A stretch of 64,000 nucleotides of DNA from Pseudo-nitzschia pungens (taxonomy: Eukaryota > Bacillariophyta > Bacillariophyceae > Bacillariales > Bacillariaceae). The DNA is taken from the NCBI GenBank assembly GCA_037355855.1, contig CM074769.1, positions 248,001-312,000 on the forward strand, given 5' to 3'. A program made the position numbers and the translations under genes. The notes below the pieces were generated by a model. The model saw only the letters and a list, made by a program, of their open reading frames with translations, was not told the DNA's origin and did no database searches. Positions 11,927 to 22,112 of the stretch are shown here, in pieces. The number at the start of each line of letters is the position of its first letter. Position 1 is the first letter of the stretch.

Positions 11927-14900
11927 TTATCTTTTCTCCATTCTCTTCGCATTCTTCACACCCTTGTTTTTGCGCGTGACCTGGTTTGCGGTCTTTGCTC
12001 CTCCAAAGTTCTTCTTCTTCGGTTTGTTGAGCTCCTCAAGGTCAATGATTGGTGCGTTGCCGATTCGATCGAGACCCTTGACGTATCTGGCCTCGATCTT
12101 CTGTCGGATATCCTTGCTCTTCTCCATGTAAAACTTGTAGTCACCCTGGTACTTGGTCAGTTTTTTCTCTTCGATGGCAACAATGGTTGTGGCCACCTTG
12201 GAAATAAAGTATCGATCGTGGGAAACAACCATGATCGATCCTTCAAAGTGCTGCAGAGCTTCTTCGAGCATTTCCTTGGCAGGGATGTCTTTGAGTCGAA
12301 TTTCAAACAAAAGAAAACAGTTAGATGACATTTTTTTCGGAATCAGTGCCGCCTTTGGCCACCGACACCTCAACTCATCGGTACCACTTACCCAAGTGAT
12401 TCGTCGGTTCGTCCAAAATGAGCAAGTTCGCCGATGTAAGCATCATACAACAGAGCGAAAGCCTGGCCTTTTCTCCTCCACTCAAAAATCGAACCTTCTT
12501 CTCGACGTCGTCACCCTTGAAGAGGAATTGACCAAGGAGAGCACGAAGTTCGTTGTACGACTGCCCGTTGCTGGCGCCCTGGATGATTTCCACCACCGTC
12601 TTGTCCAGGTCCAGGGCATCTGCCTGGTTCTGTTCGAAGTACGCCATCTCGACATTTTGTCCGACAAGTCTTGCCGAACCCTCGTCGGGATCTTCCCTTC
12701 CGATCAAAAGACGTAGCAGTGTACTCTTTCCACTTCCGTTTGGTCTGCGAGTTGGTCACGGCAAAACGACATTTGCAAAACTCAGGTCAGCCACACGGTG
12801 TCCACAAAGCAACCATTCGGTCCTTGTCATTGCTTCTACTCCGGCAAACAATTCATCCAGAATAGAGGCACAAGAATGCACCAATCGCTTGCATTCGTTC
12901 TACTCACCCGACCACTGCAATGCGGTCTCCTTTCTCGATCATCAGGTCCACCTTGTCAAAGAGGCGATTGTTCGAAATTTCGTTCATATACGAGTGGCTC
13001 ATCTCGTCCACCTGCGCGACCTCCGGACTCAACCGAGGGGCGGGAGGGAACCGGAACCGGAATGGCTTTCCGGTGAAGGGTGGTTTCTGTACGTATTCGT
13101 CGCTCTTCATGAATTTCTCGAGCTTTTCCTTTCTCTGCTTCACGACTTGCGGTTGCTTGGCCTGGAACTTGCTGATCCACTGGCGTTCCGCCTTGATCTT
13201 TTTCTCCTGGGCGTCAAAGGCTGCTTGCCACGAATCCATGCGGGCTTTTTTCAGCTCGAGGAACCGCGAGTAGTTTCCGTCGTATTCCGTGCAAAAGCCG
13301 CCCTCGGCATCGACGATTTTCGTGCACACCTGATCGAGGAATTCACGATCGTGGCTGACAATGATCATGGGAATGGTTTGTTCCCGCAAAAATGCCTCGA
13401 GCCATTCGACGCTCTCCAGATCCAGGTGGTTCGTAGGTTCGTCTGGAGTCACCCGCATGAAAAAGAAACACGATCGGGGAACGAACAAGGCACAAAAAAT
13501 ACAAAACAAATGAGCTTTTATGGTATACAAAAGTGTGTTAGTACTGATCTCCCGAGTCCTCGATCGACTTCACTCACCAAGCAACAAAACGTTCGGATCC
13601 TTGAGCAGAACCTTGCCGAGCCCAATTCGCATTTTCCATCCTCCCGAGAAGCTCGCAACGAGATCGTCGGCCTCGTCGTCGTTGAAACCCATCAGATCCA
13701 TGGTCTTTTTGACCTTGCTCTCCAACACGTACACGTCCTTGTCCTCGGCTTGCTGTTGCAGATCCTGCATCCGGTCGAGGATTTCTTGCATCTGCTCGGG
13801 ACTGGCGTCGGACATGGTTTCGAGCTGACGTTCCGCCTCCTTGAGGTCCTCGACGATCTGGTTTTCCTCCGCAAAGACGCTCATGAACTCCTCCTTGAGA
13901 GTCCGTTCCTTGACCAGTTCGTCGACGAACTCCTGTCGCAGCATAGCTGTTCGCAGATCGCCAGACGACTTGACCACGTCCCCCGTGGTCGGTTCGAGTT
14001 CGCCGGACATGATGCGCAGCTGCGTCGTCTTTCCGGCTCCGTTCTTTCCGACGAGACCGATGCGCTCACCGGACTGGACGCCCCACGTCACGTCCTTGAG
14101 GACCTCCTGGTTTCGGAAGGTGATCCCGACGTCCTCCATGCGGAGCGAGACGTATCCGGGCTGGGCTCCCTCCATGACCCGTATCCGGGGGGGAGGTCGC
14201 TCCTTGCGGATCTTGTCCTCCAGCGTGAGCTTGACCGGTTTCGCCACGACGGGATCGGCCGGTGCCGGTGCCGCTTCCCCGTTCAAACCATCGCCATCCA
14301 CATCGCCATCCACATCGCCATCCACATCGCCTCCCGCTGCTGCCGCCGCCTTTTTCTCGGCCTTCTTTTTCGCCTTGGCCGCCATTTGTTCTTCCTTCTT
14401 TTTCAGGGCCTTGAGCTCCTTTTTCGAGAGCTTGGGCTTGTCTTCTTCCTCCGCGGAGGAGGCCGAGGCCGCCGCGTCGAGCATCTCGAGTTCCAGGGCC
14501 TTGGCGAGCATTTTTTCTTTCTTGCTCATGGGCTTTGCAGCTGCTGCCGGCGACGGAGCTCCCGCCTTTTCTTCCGCCGCCGCTTCCCTGGCCTGCGCGG
14601 CGGCCGCCGCGGTCGCTTCCTTCTTTTTCTGTTTCTCGAGCGCCTTCAGTTCTTTCTTGGACATTGGCGCGTCCAGATCGTCGAGGGCGTCGAGGGCATC
14701 GAGGGCGTCCAGTGCGGCCGACTTGGCGTTTCCCTTTTTCTTCTTGGCAAAGAGAACCAGGACGTTGTCGATTGTTTCGCCATTGTCGCTGGGACGGATC
14801 GTTGGAAGCGGAAGCGGAAGCTCATGCCGGAGCGACGCGGATCGATCCCCGATCTGGATTTGTTGTGGTGCCGTGGCGCGGAAATTGTGGCTGCTCCGGG

Positions 14901-14967
14901 GGACAAAGGCATCCGACACGACGCAGAACAACGCCGCCGAGAAGATTTGCTTGCCGGAGAATCTCAT
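11927..14967 (-). CDS. Plastid-targeted ABC-F ATPase (twin ABC, translation factor type), 4 exons, 879 aa
   Basis: Exons read on the minus strand are 14967-13578, 13442-12908, 12744-12392 and 12288-11927. All junctions are GT-AG, and phases 1, 2 and 1 join without error. The N-terminus [23 protein letters not shown] is a signal peptide followed by an ASAFAP-like motif with Phe at +1, the diatom plastid import signature. A long Lys/Ala/Glu-rich charged region follows (to about residue 260). ABC1 has Walker A GKNGAGKT (~307-314), signature SFSGGW (~439-444) and Walker [12 protein letters not shown] formed across intron 1. ABC2 has GPNGSGKST formed across intron 2, [10 protein letters not shown], and [11 protein letters not shown] across intron 3. 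There are no transmembrane segments. ABC-F proteins bind the ribosomal E site and relieve stalled or antibiotic-bound ribosomes, so a plastid-ribosome role is inferred. The tail is basic (KKKNFGGAK ... KRMEKR). Exon 1 contains a DVDG tandem (nt ~14290-14330). Confidence 0.9.
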
Positions 14968-15797
14968 GCTGATTTCCGGACGGAATGGCGCTTGTTGTTC
15001 TCGTTGATTCTATCCAAGGAGTCTTCTCTTTCGCGAATAGAGCGTTGGAAAAACGGAACCGGGAAACGTACGGTAGACTCGAAGCAACAATCGTTCTGGA
15101 TTACCACTGGTACTGGTCAGATTGTTGTTTGCTTCGATTCGGTGGCGTATCGAAAAAGCACGAAGTCGGCGTGTTTTTTTTTTGTACGACTAGCCTTACT
15201 TCACTTATCTCAATCGATGGGTGCGGTTGTTCCGTTTGAACCAATTTGATGTACTACAAGTTAGAGTGAGGTAAGTTACGAGGTAAGGTCTTACTCGTAA
15301 GTCCTACCGGTAGAACAATTCGGTATGAATATTGTTTCGTTTTGTTTTTGTCACTCCGCGGGGGACAACGTCAGAGCAGATGGGAGGTATTTCAATACGG
15401 GAGACTGACTGACTCACCGGGACGCTACGCGTGGATTAGTGATTCAACCAATCGTGATCTACTCATACAAGTACTCGTACTCGAATCATCACAAACGACA
15501 AAGATGACGTTTTCGAGGATACGAACCATGTCTGGATTCCTAGTCAACACGGCAGAAGGCCATCATCTAGGGAAATCATCCATCGGAACGGACCACCCAT
15601 CACTGTTGTTCGTACGGTAAACCTTACGGTACCCGTACGGTTGCTCGTAGATTGAGATTCAGATACCAATCCAGTACCCGGGTAGAACATCCGAACTCTG
15701 CTTTCATCGTTCGTCGATACATTTTCGATTCGAACACTAAGGGTTGATTCCACCACCATTTGCACTCAGATCCAAATCACACCACCCTCGAACCAAC
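14968..15797. promoter_or_regulatory. Shared divergent promoter region, ABC-F (-) and plastid EF-P (+)
   Basis: The two start codons face away from each other across 830 bp with no other gene. GTAAGTTAC/GGTAAGGTCTTAC-type words cluster at about 15268-15312, and GTACGGTAAACC...GGTACCCGTACGG at about 15610-15640. Individual promoter elements cannot be recognised. Coordinated expression of the two plastid translation factors is an inference from the arrangement. Confidence 0.45.
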
Positions 15798-16714
15798 ATG
15801 GCTCGTTTCTCTCTCTTGTCGGTTTTGGCTCTCACCTATGGCGTCCATCGCCAGCGGATTCGCCCCCGTTACCACACCTACCGCCGCTCGGGCGTCCACC
15901 GCACTCGGAGTGGCCATCGACACGTCGGACATCAAGAACGGCATGACCATCGAGCTCGACGGTGAACCCTGGAAGGTCCTTGGCTTTAGCATCATGAAGC
16001 AGGCCCGTGGTGCTGCCAAGACCACCATCAAGTTCAAGAACTTGATCAAGGGAAACACCATCGAAAACACCTACCGCAGCGGAGAGAAATTCGAGACCGC
16101 CCTCATCGAAAAGTCGGACCACCAATTACACATACCAGGAAGGAGTAAGTGGATGAAAGCGGAGAAGGTTGTCTCGAGCACCGATGAAGCAAAATTCAAT
16201 CGAACGGAGGAGTGCATTTCATTGCAATGGAATCCGGGGCATTCGATAGTTTTGTTCGACCGACCGACCGACGAATCGCGTCTGGCTCACACACTGACTT
16301 TGCAATTCTTTTCTCAAACCAAACGATACACGTACCAAACTGCTACGAATAACAATAATTATTGTGATACCATCCGCACGGCAGGACGTTTTCTTTTTCA
16401 TGAACTCCGAAACGTTCGAGGAAGTACCCGTCCAACTCAAGACCGTCGGCGACGTCGAGGATTGGCTCGAGGAGGGCATGGAGGTCTCGTTGGTCTTTTT
16501 CAAGGGCAACGTCATCGAGGTCGTTGTTCCCTCCACAGGTGTGTACGAGATCGTCGAAACGGAACCCACCATGAAGGGAAACACCGCCCAGGGATACACC
16601 AAGCCAGCCGTATTGAGCTGCGGAGCCACCGTCACGATTCCGGGATACCTCGAACAGGGAGAAATGATCAAGGTCGATACGGCCAAGCGAGAATTCCTCG
16701 AGCGAGCCAAATAA
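15798..16714 (+). CDS. Plastid elongation factor P (EF-P), 2 exons, two frameshifts in exon 1
   Basis: Exon 2 (16385-16714) is clean and encodes the OB-fold part of EF-P (DVFFFMNSETFEE ... TVTIPGYLEQGEMIKV). The intron 16145-16384 has GTAAGT and GGCAG borders. Exon 1 uses three frames. The signal peptide MARFSLLSVLALT starts at 15798; the body from SIASGFAPV through MTIELDGEPWKVLGF and KFKNLIKGNTIENTYRSGEKFETALIEKS is shifted by +1; and NYTYQEG, which must join DVFFFM across the intron, is shifted +1 again near 16117. Family knowledge fixes all three parts as EF-P, which relieves stalling at polyproline. The SGFAP motif marks plastid import. The loop that usually carries the modified Lys reads QARGAA, with Arg at the tip. 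Either the consensus has two indels or this copy is a recent pseudogene. Confidence 0.8.
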
Positions 16715-18325
16715 AGACAAAAGTAAAATAGCAACAACAGTGTTTCAGTATTGTACGGTATGAATGATTTGTACTCCGACACTCGACAATCCAAAAACAT
16801 TCTGTTTCTGTGTGGTTGGAGACTTACTTGATGCCACGGTACTCATAAAAGCCGGCAGGTCCTCTTCCGTTTTTTGTCGTGAGTTGAAAGCTACGACAAC
16901 ACACACATTGAACCTTGGAACCTTCGAGTTCGCAGGTGAAGATGTACGGATGCATCCAATTTTAAAACCGTTTTGTTCCGTCTTTCGAATGGCGTGGGGG
17001 AAATAGGATCAATCTGAAACCTAGAATTTCACGCGTAATCTACAGATGCACCCATCTGGGAATATTCCAAAAGCGTCTGACAAACCCTGTAGTTACCAGA
17101 AACCTGCTAGAGAGTCCAGGTACTACACTGCTCTGCAACACCCTGCACTCTGCAACTCTTCCTCGGGATGGAGAAGACAAAAAAAGGTTTAAAGCTTGTA
17201 CAAGTAGCCAGTAATATACGATTGTAGCATTTGTCGACACAAAAAGGATGGGTTTGCTTTCGAACGTGCTGCTTGCTTTCGAAAACTCGAATGTGCATGT
17301 TGCACAAGTCATGGGAGTCTATTGCAAAGATGAACTACTAGTACTGATGCAGTAGTACTGTAATTGAAGGCTTGCTGTACTGATTCACAATCAGCCATGC
17401 CACCCCCAGATTGGTTCGCACAGTGTCTTTCTATCTATCGGAATACACAGCATACCGGGAACAGCGAGCGCTTGCGCTTTGATCATTCTAAAGCCTGTGT
17501 TTTTGGGTTGGGGACTACTATTGTCTTGAACCTTTCTAGAGCTGCATTCTGAAACCGATTTTACCAGTTTTCAGTCTCCAACTGTGGGCGGCAGCTAGAG
17601 ATCCCTTGCTGTGAACAGTTTTTATTACAAACTTATTGACTAAGCAGCTGCTCTCCCTTTCCATTTCGTTTCTTTTCCTTTGAATCAACAAGCCTCGTTT
17701 TTAAAAAATGCTGCTACAACGTGTTGCAATTGAGTGCCGTGAGTCTGTTCGCGTCAGACGGAATAAGACTGAAGTGGGAGGAGCGTGGAGCCTCCAAGAA
17801 CATTGGATTGATCAAACAGGAGCATCCCATGTAATAAGGCCAAAACAGTCAATAGAAACAAGGTAGACGTAGACGAAGACGGAAGCTAAGGGAACTTTCA
17901 AGCATCTAATTCTTCGATTGAAAATCGCGATGAGTACGAGGTGTCCACCGGATTCTTCTGGTAACGGGCCGTCTCCCTTGCTGTCGCTGTCCAAGCTGCT
18001 ATTTTTAGGCGCACACTCTTCCTCCATCAATCGAAGACCAGTGCAACGCGTTTTCGACAACTGCACGCCTTGCATGCGAAAGTTTCGTCATCGGGACATC
18101 TTTTTGCTCATTCTCCAACACGATTGACGTCCGTTCTTTTGCAACAACAACATTATGCAATACGGTGCCGAGACCCACAAACAGAACGCCAGTGCAGCAA
18201 AACTCTCGGAAACTAAGTACGGTACTGTTATAGCAGGCAGTCCAATCTCGACATGATGATGATGATGATGGTGATAATAATAATAATAATAATAATGATA
18301 ATAATAATCAATCGACGCCCGTTCA
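16715..18325. other. Intergenic region, no gene seen
   Basis: Frames here are short and lack coding character. A trinucleotide run, (ATG)n passing into (ATA)n, lies at about 18253-18310 next to the 3' end of BUD23. The two flanking genes converge, so their 3' UTRs lie at the edges. Confidence 0.5.
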
Positions 18326-19276
18326 TCAAAACTTTCCGCGCCGACGCCGAGCGGTGTATTTGGTGTCGGGACGAACGTTCTTTCCCTTTTTCCTCTGCGT
18401 CTCCTTCTTGTGCAAAATCCATTCCTTCGTCTTGACTCCCTTCTTTTTTCGGACCGGTTGGTCCTTTCCGTTCCGAATGCGCTTTCCCCCACCACCCGAC
18501 GACGACGACACCTGCACGTGGTTTGGCGCGTCCTCCTCGCCGGTAAAGCCCTTGGGCAGCTGCTTCCGGCAGGTCCGATCGCAGCTCAGAACCAGGTAGT
18601 GCTTCTTGGCCTTGGCGGAGTTGGGGTAGTCCACCACGATGCCGCCCCCGAATCCGACGGCGGTGGCGCACTCCGAGATGAGGACGGCCTGCTCGGCCGT
18701 CTCCGGGTAAAACTGCAGGACGGCCCGGGCCGACTTTTTGAGGATCGAGTAGAGGCTGGAAAAGAAGCGGACCAGCCGCCGCTTGGGGATCTGCGAGGCG
18801 CTGTTGCTGTAGCAAAGCCATTGGAGGGCCGAGATGGAAACGCAGGCGTCAAAGGTTGCCGGTCGAAAGGGAAGGCCGGTTCCCATGTCGTGGTGCATGA
18901 GATCCCCCGTCGAGGGCAATTCGTCGTCGTCGTCTTCCTCGGAGTCACCGTCGCTCATTCCGTCGTCGTCACTATTTTCGTCCTTGACCTTGTAGGAATC
19001 TTCCATGCGCTCGTGCGCCACCTGCAACATGTCCCTCGACACGTCGCAGCCAACCCAGACGTGTCCCTGTTCCTCCAGGACCTGTCCGCTAAGGCCACTC
19101 CCGCAGCCAATGTCCAGCACAAGGGAGGTCTCATCGGGGGGCAGGAGCAACAATTCGATGGCTCGGAGCGTGATCTCTCGCTGGACATTGATCATACGAG
19201 AGCTCGAGTTGTACTTTCGAGCCTCTTTTTCGTTGTAAAAGTTGGAGGCGTGGCCGGTCAATTCGGGACGGGACAT
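18326..19276 (-). CDS. BUD23: 18S rRNA (guanine-N7) methyltransferase, BUD23/WBSCR22 family, 316 aa
   Basis: The ATG at 19276 starts MSRPELTGHASNFYNEKEARKY, closely matching the conserved N-terminus of eukaryotic BUD23. SAM-binding motif I is LDIGCGSGLSG, and motif II is HVWVGCDVSRDML. An acidic insert (DENSDDDGMSDGDSEEDDDDE) lies between the Rossmann strands and explains the length above the ~280 aa human protein. FDACVSISALQWLC is the catalytic-side motif. The basic C-terminus KTKEWILHKKE ... NVRPDTKYTARRRRGKF is the WBS methyltransferase tail, which ends in a similar basic stretch in human. The enzyme works with a TRMT112-like partner to N7-methylate a guanosine of 18S rRNA during 40S maturation in the nucleus. 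No introns. Confidence 0.95.
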   Translation of the reverse strand: MSRPELTGHASNFYNEKEARKYNSSSRMINVQREITLRAIELLLLPPDETSLVLDIGCGSGLSGQVLEEQGHVWVGCDVSRDMLQVAHERMEDSYKVKDENSDDDGMSDGDSEEDDDDELPSTGDLMHHDMGTGLPFRPATFDACVSISALQWLCYSNSASQIPKRRLVRFFSSLYSILKKSARAVLQFYPETAEQAVLISECATAVGFGGGIVVDYPNSAKAKKHYLVLSCDRTCRKQLPKGFTGEEDAPNHVQVSSSSGGGGKRIRNGKDQPVRKKKGVKTKEWILHKKETQRKKGKNVRPDTKYTARRRRGKF

Positions 19277-20129
19277 GGTGGCGGTGGTGTTTAGTTGTCG
19301 TGTTCGTCGTCTAAGAAGATGCTCTGGGGAAATTGGGATGGATTTGAAATACCGGGGTCAATCTTGTCGATGATTGACGATGATACTTGTACCTAGTGTG
19401 ATGATAGAAAAGTTGAGTGGACGTTCGATGTTGGATGTTCGATGATGTTGGTTGTTCGTTTTCTTCGATGTTGGGATCCATTCTCATTATTACAACACTT
19501 CCAACGATACGATGCCGTACAAATCGAGAGTAAGGTTTACGTAGGGTAACCTTAATACTGTTTCGCATCATTTTGTTTGTTTCACATCCTTTGTTCTTTG
19601 GTAAGACTTATGAATGAATGGAAACAAATCGTGCCCATGGATCGGTATGAAGTTGGTGGTAGTCTTTGCATTTTGGTCTACCCGTCGTACGTTTCGGAAA
19701 AATGCCACCAAGTGTGGATGGCGCGAGCCCGCAACGACTGAAAAGTGAAAAGACACCATCGCTAGCCAGGCTTTCGAACGAAACAGGTAGGTGGGCGCTC
19801 TGGATGTTGTGTTGTTTCATGTTGAACAGGCTGGTTGCAATAGCCTTACTTTCGAAGTAAGTTACAAGTAAGGTTAGAACAAGTAAGATCTTAACTACGA
19901 AATAATAATCGGAAAAATGAAATGAATGAATAATTTGAAAATGCCTCCGTCATTCGAGGTCCTCAACTAGTAGTGGCATTGTTCCGTTTTGACCCGAACC
20001 GCCAAAAGAATTTTTGTGGGAAAAAATAATTACCGAAGAGCACAACAATTCTATTGTATTCCAATACATCACATCTTATCACATTACGTCACATCACATC
20101 ACACATACATAGAGTGCCGTAGTATAAGC
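19277..20129. other. Divergent intergenic region, BUD23 (-) and CYP51 (+)
   Basis: No gene seen. It should contain both promoters. A dense cluster of GTAAGTTAC/AAGGTTAG words lies at about 19846-19890. Confidence 0.5.
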
Positions 20130-22112
20130 ATGTGGTACTATTACTTGGCAGCAGGTCTGCTGACCTTTTGGTTCTTCCTCCTGCGTCCCCGGGGCGGAGG
20201 AAAGGATTCTCCTCCGCTGGTCACGGCGTCCACCGTCGTTAGGATTCCCCTGTTCGGTGTGATTGCCGAGTTCTTGAGCAATCCCAATGAGATGATGAAG
20301 CGGTGCTACAAGGATTACGGGCAGGTCTTTACGATTCCGGTGAGTTGAGTGCGGTGGAATGAGATGGAATGCGATTCAAAGCAGAACAGAAGAGAGCAGT
20401 ATTTGACAATCCACGGGAGCGAAACGGAACGAATGAATCGGATCGGATCAGATCGGATCGGATCTCAGCGAGACCGAGTCGTCGAGGAGGATTGGCAACT
20501 GTTCGAAACCGATTCTTCACGAATCCGCGCTGTGTTATTCGCTCTTATCGAAGTCGATATTTCTTCCGCAAGGCGATCCGAGGAATCATCACCACTCCTG
20601 TACGACGCTATTCGATGAGGGTGACTCGAGTTGCGATGGGTGATGTTGGGTTGCTGATTGGATTTCATTTGCAACGGTTCCATAGCTAAATCGAACGAGC
20701 ATCAGTTGATTGTTGTCCGAGACGGTCACGCAATTTCTCACGTTCCGAATGCCCTTTTTTTTTGTTGACACTCTACCATATGGTAACCTTACCATACCAT
20801 ACCATTCTATTGTTATCATATTATTGGCATGCCATGCCACTCTATACGCCGCCTTGTCCATTGTCCGCCCTTTCAGATCTTCCACAAGCGCATCACCTTC
20901 TTGATCGGCCCCGAGGCCCAGTCGCTCTTTTTCAAATCGGGCGATGACACCCTCAGCCAGGACGAGTGCTACCACTTTATGCAGGCCGTCTTTGGACCGG
21001 GAGTCGTCTACGACGCCCCCCGCAAGAAGCGCCAGATGCAGTTCCAGACCATGGCCAACGGCCTCCGAACCTCCCGCATGAAGACGTACGTGGCCAAGAT
21101 CCAGGAGGAGACCATGAAATATCTGACCGAGAAAATGGACGCCGAGTCCGGAACCATTGATCTCTACAAGGCCCTCAGCGAGCTCACCATTCTGACCGCC
21201 TCGCGGTGCCTGCACGGGGACGACGTCCGGGAGCACATGTTTGCGGACCTCCAGGCATTGTATCACGATCTGGACGAGGGACTGACCCCCCTCACGGTGT
21301 TGTGGAGCCACGCCCCCACGGCGCGGCACAAGCGGCGCGACGAGGCCCGCAAGGAACTGGTCCAGCTCTTTGGAAAGGTGATCAAGGAACGTCGGGAAAA
21401 CCCCGAGCGATCCGACGGGACGGACATTCTGAGCCTCTTCATGGACATGAAGTACAAGGACGGCAGCCTCGTGACAGAGGAAGAGGTCACCGGATTGTTG
21501 ATTGCCCTGTTGTTTGCCGGTCAGCACACGTCGTGCGTCACCAGCACCTGGACCATGCTCCTGCTGCTCCACAATCCCAAGGTTTTGGCCCGCGTCATGG
21601 AGGAACAAAAGCAGTTCGCGTCCAAGGACGTTTTGGAACTGGACGACGTCCAGCAGATGAGCTTGTTGCACAATTCCATGCGCGAGGCCCTCCGCATGTG
21701 CCCCACCTTTATCATGCTCCTCCGCCAGGTCATGAAGGACACGACCGTGACCGTGAACGGCAAGACCTACCATATTCCCAAGGACGACCTGGTGGCCGTG
21801 TCCCCGACCGTGTCGATGCGGCTCAACACCACCTTCAAGAACGCCGACACGTTTGATCCCGACCGGTATCTCCCGCCCCGGGAGGAGCACAAGACGCCCT
21901 ACGCCTACCTGGGATTCGGTGGCGGCATGCACTCGTGCATGGGACAGATCTTTGCGTACGTCCAGGTCAAGACGGTCCTATCGATCATTCTCAAGCACTA
22001 CGAGCTCACGCCCGAGGCCGACAAGCTCCCCGACATTGGCTACAACGACATGGTGGTCGGCCCCAAGGGCAACTGCAACGTGCACTACAAGAAGATTGTC
22101 CCGTTGAAGTAA
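20130..22112 (+). CDS. CYP51: Sterol 14-alpha-demethylase (CYP51), 2 exons, 481 aa
   Basis: Exon 1 (20130-20339) encodes a hydrophobic N-terminal anchor (WYYYLAAGLLTFWFFLL) and ends ...GQVFTIP. The donor is CCG|GTGAGT, the acceptor TTTCAG at 20876, and the intron 537 bp in phase 0. Exon 2 is 20877-22112. HKRITFLIGPEA after the junction is the conserved CYP51 segment. The I-helix reads LFAGQHTS, the K-helix has EALR, and the heme-binding loop FGGGMHSCMG places the thiolate ligand at about Cys424. Length and motifs match CYP51 throughout. The enzyme is an ER-membrane P450 that removes the 14-alpha methyl group of an early sterol (obtusifoliol or lanosterol-type) using NADPH-P450 reductase, an essential step of sterol synthesis. 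Confidence 0.95.

Noticed and set aside
12553..15249. 898-codon open frame on the plus strand
   Set aside because: It lies antisense to the well-supported four-exon ABC-F gene and crosses its introns; it is open because of that gene's codon use.
15825..15865. Mini-intron explaining the first EF-P frame change
   Set aside because: The only GT...AG candidate is ~37 nt and would delete most of the signal peptide's hydrophobic core.
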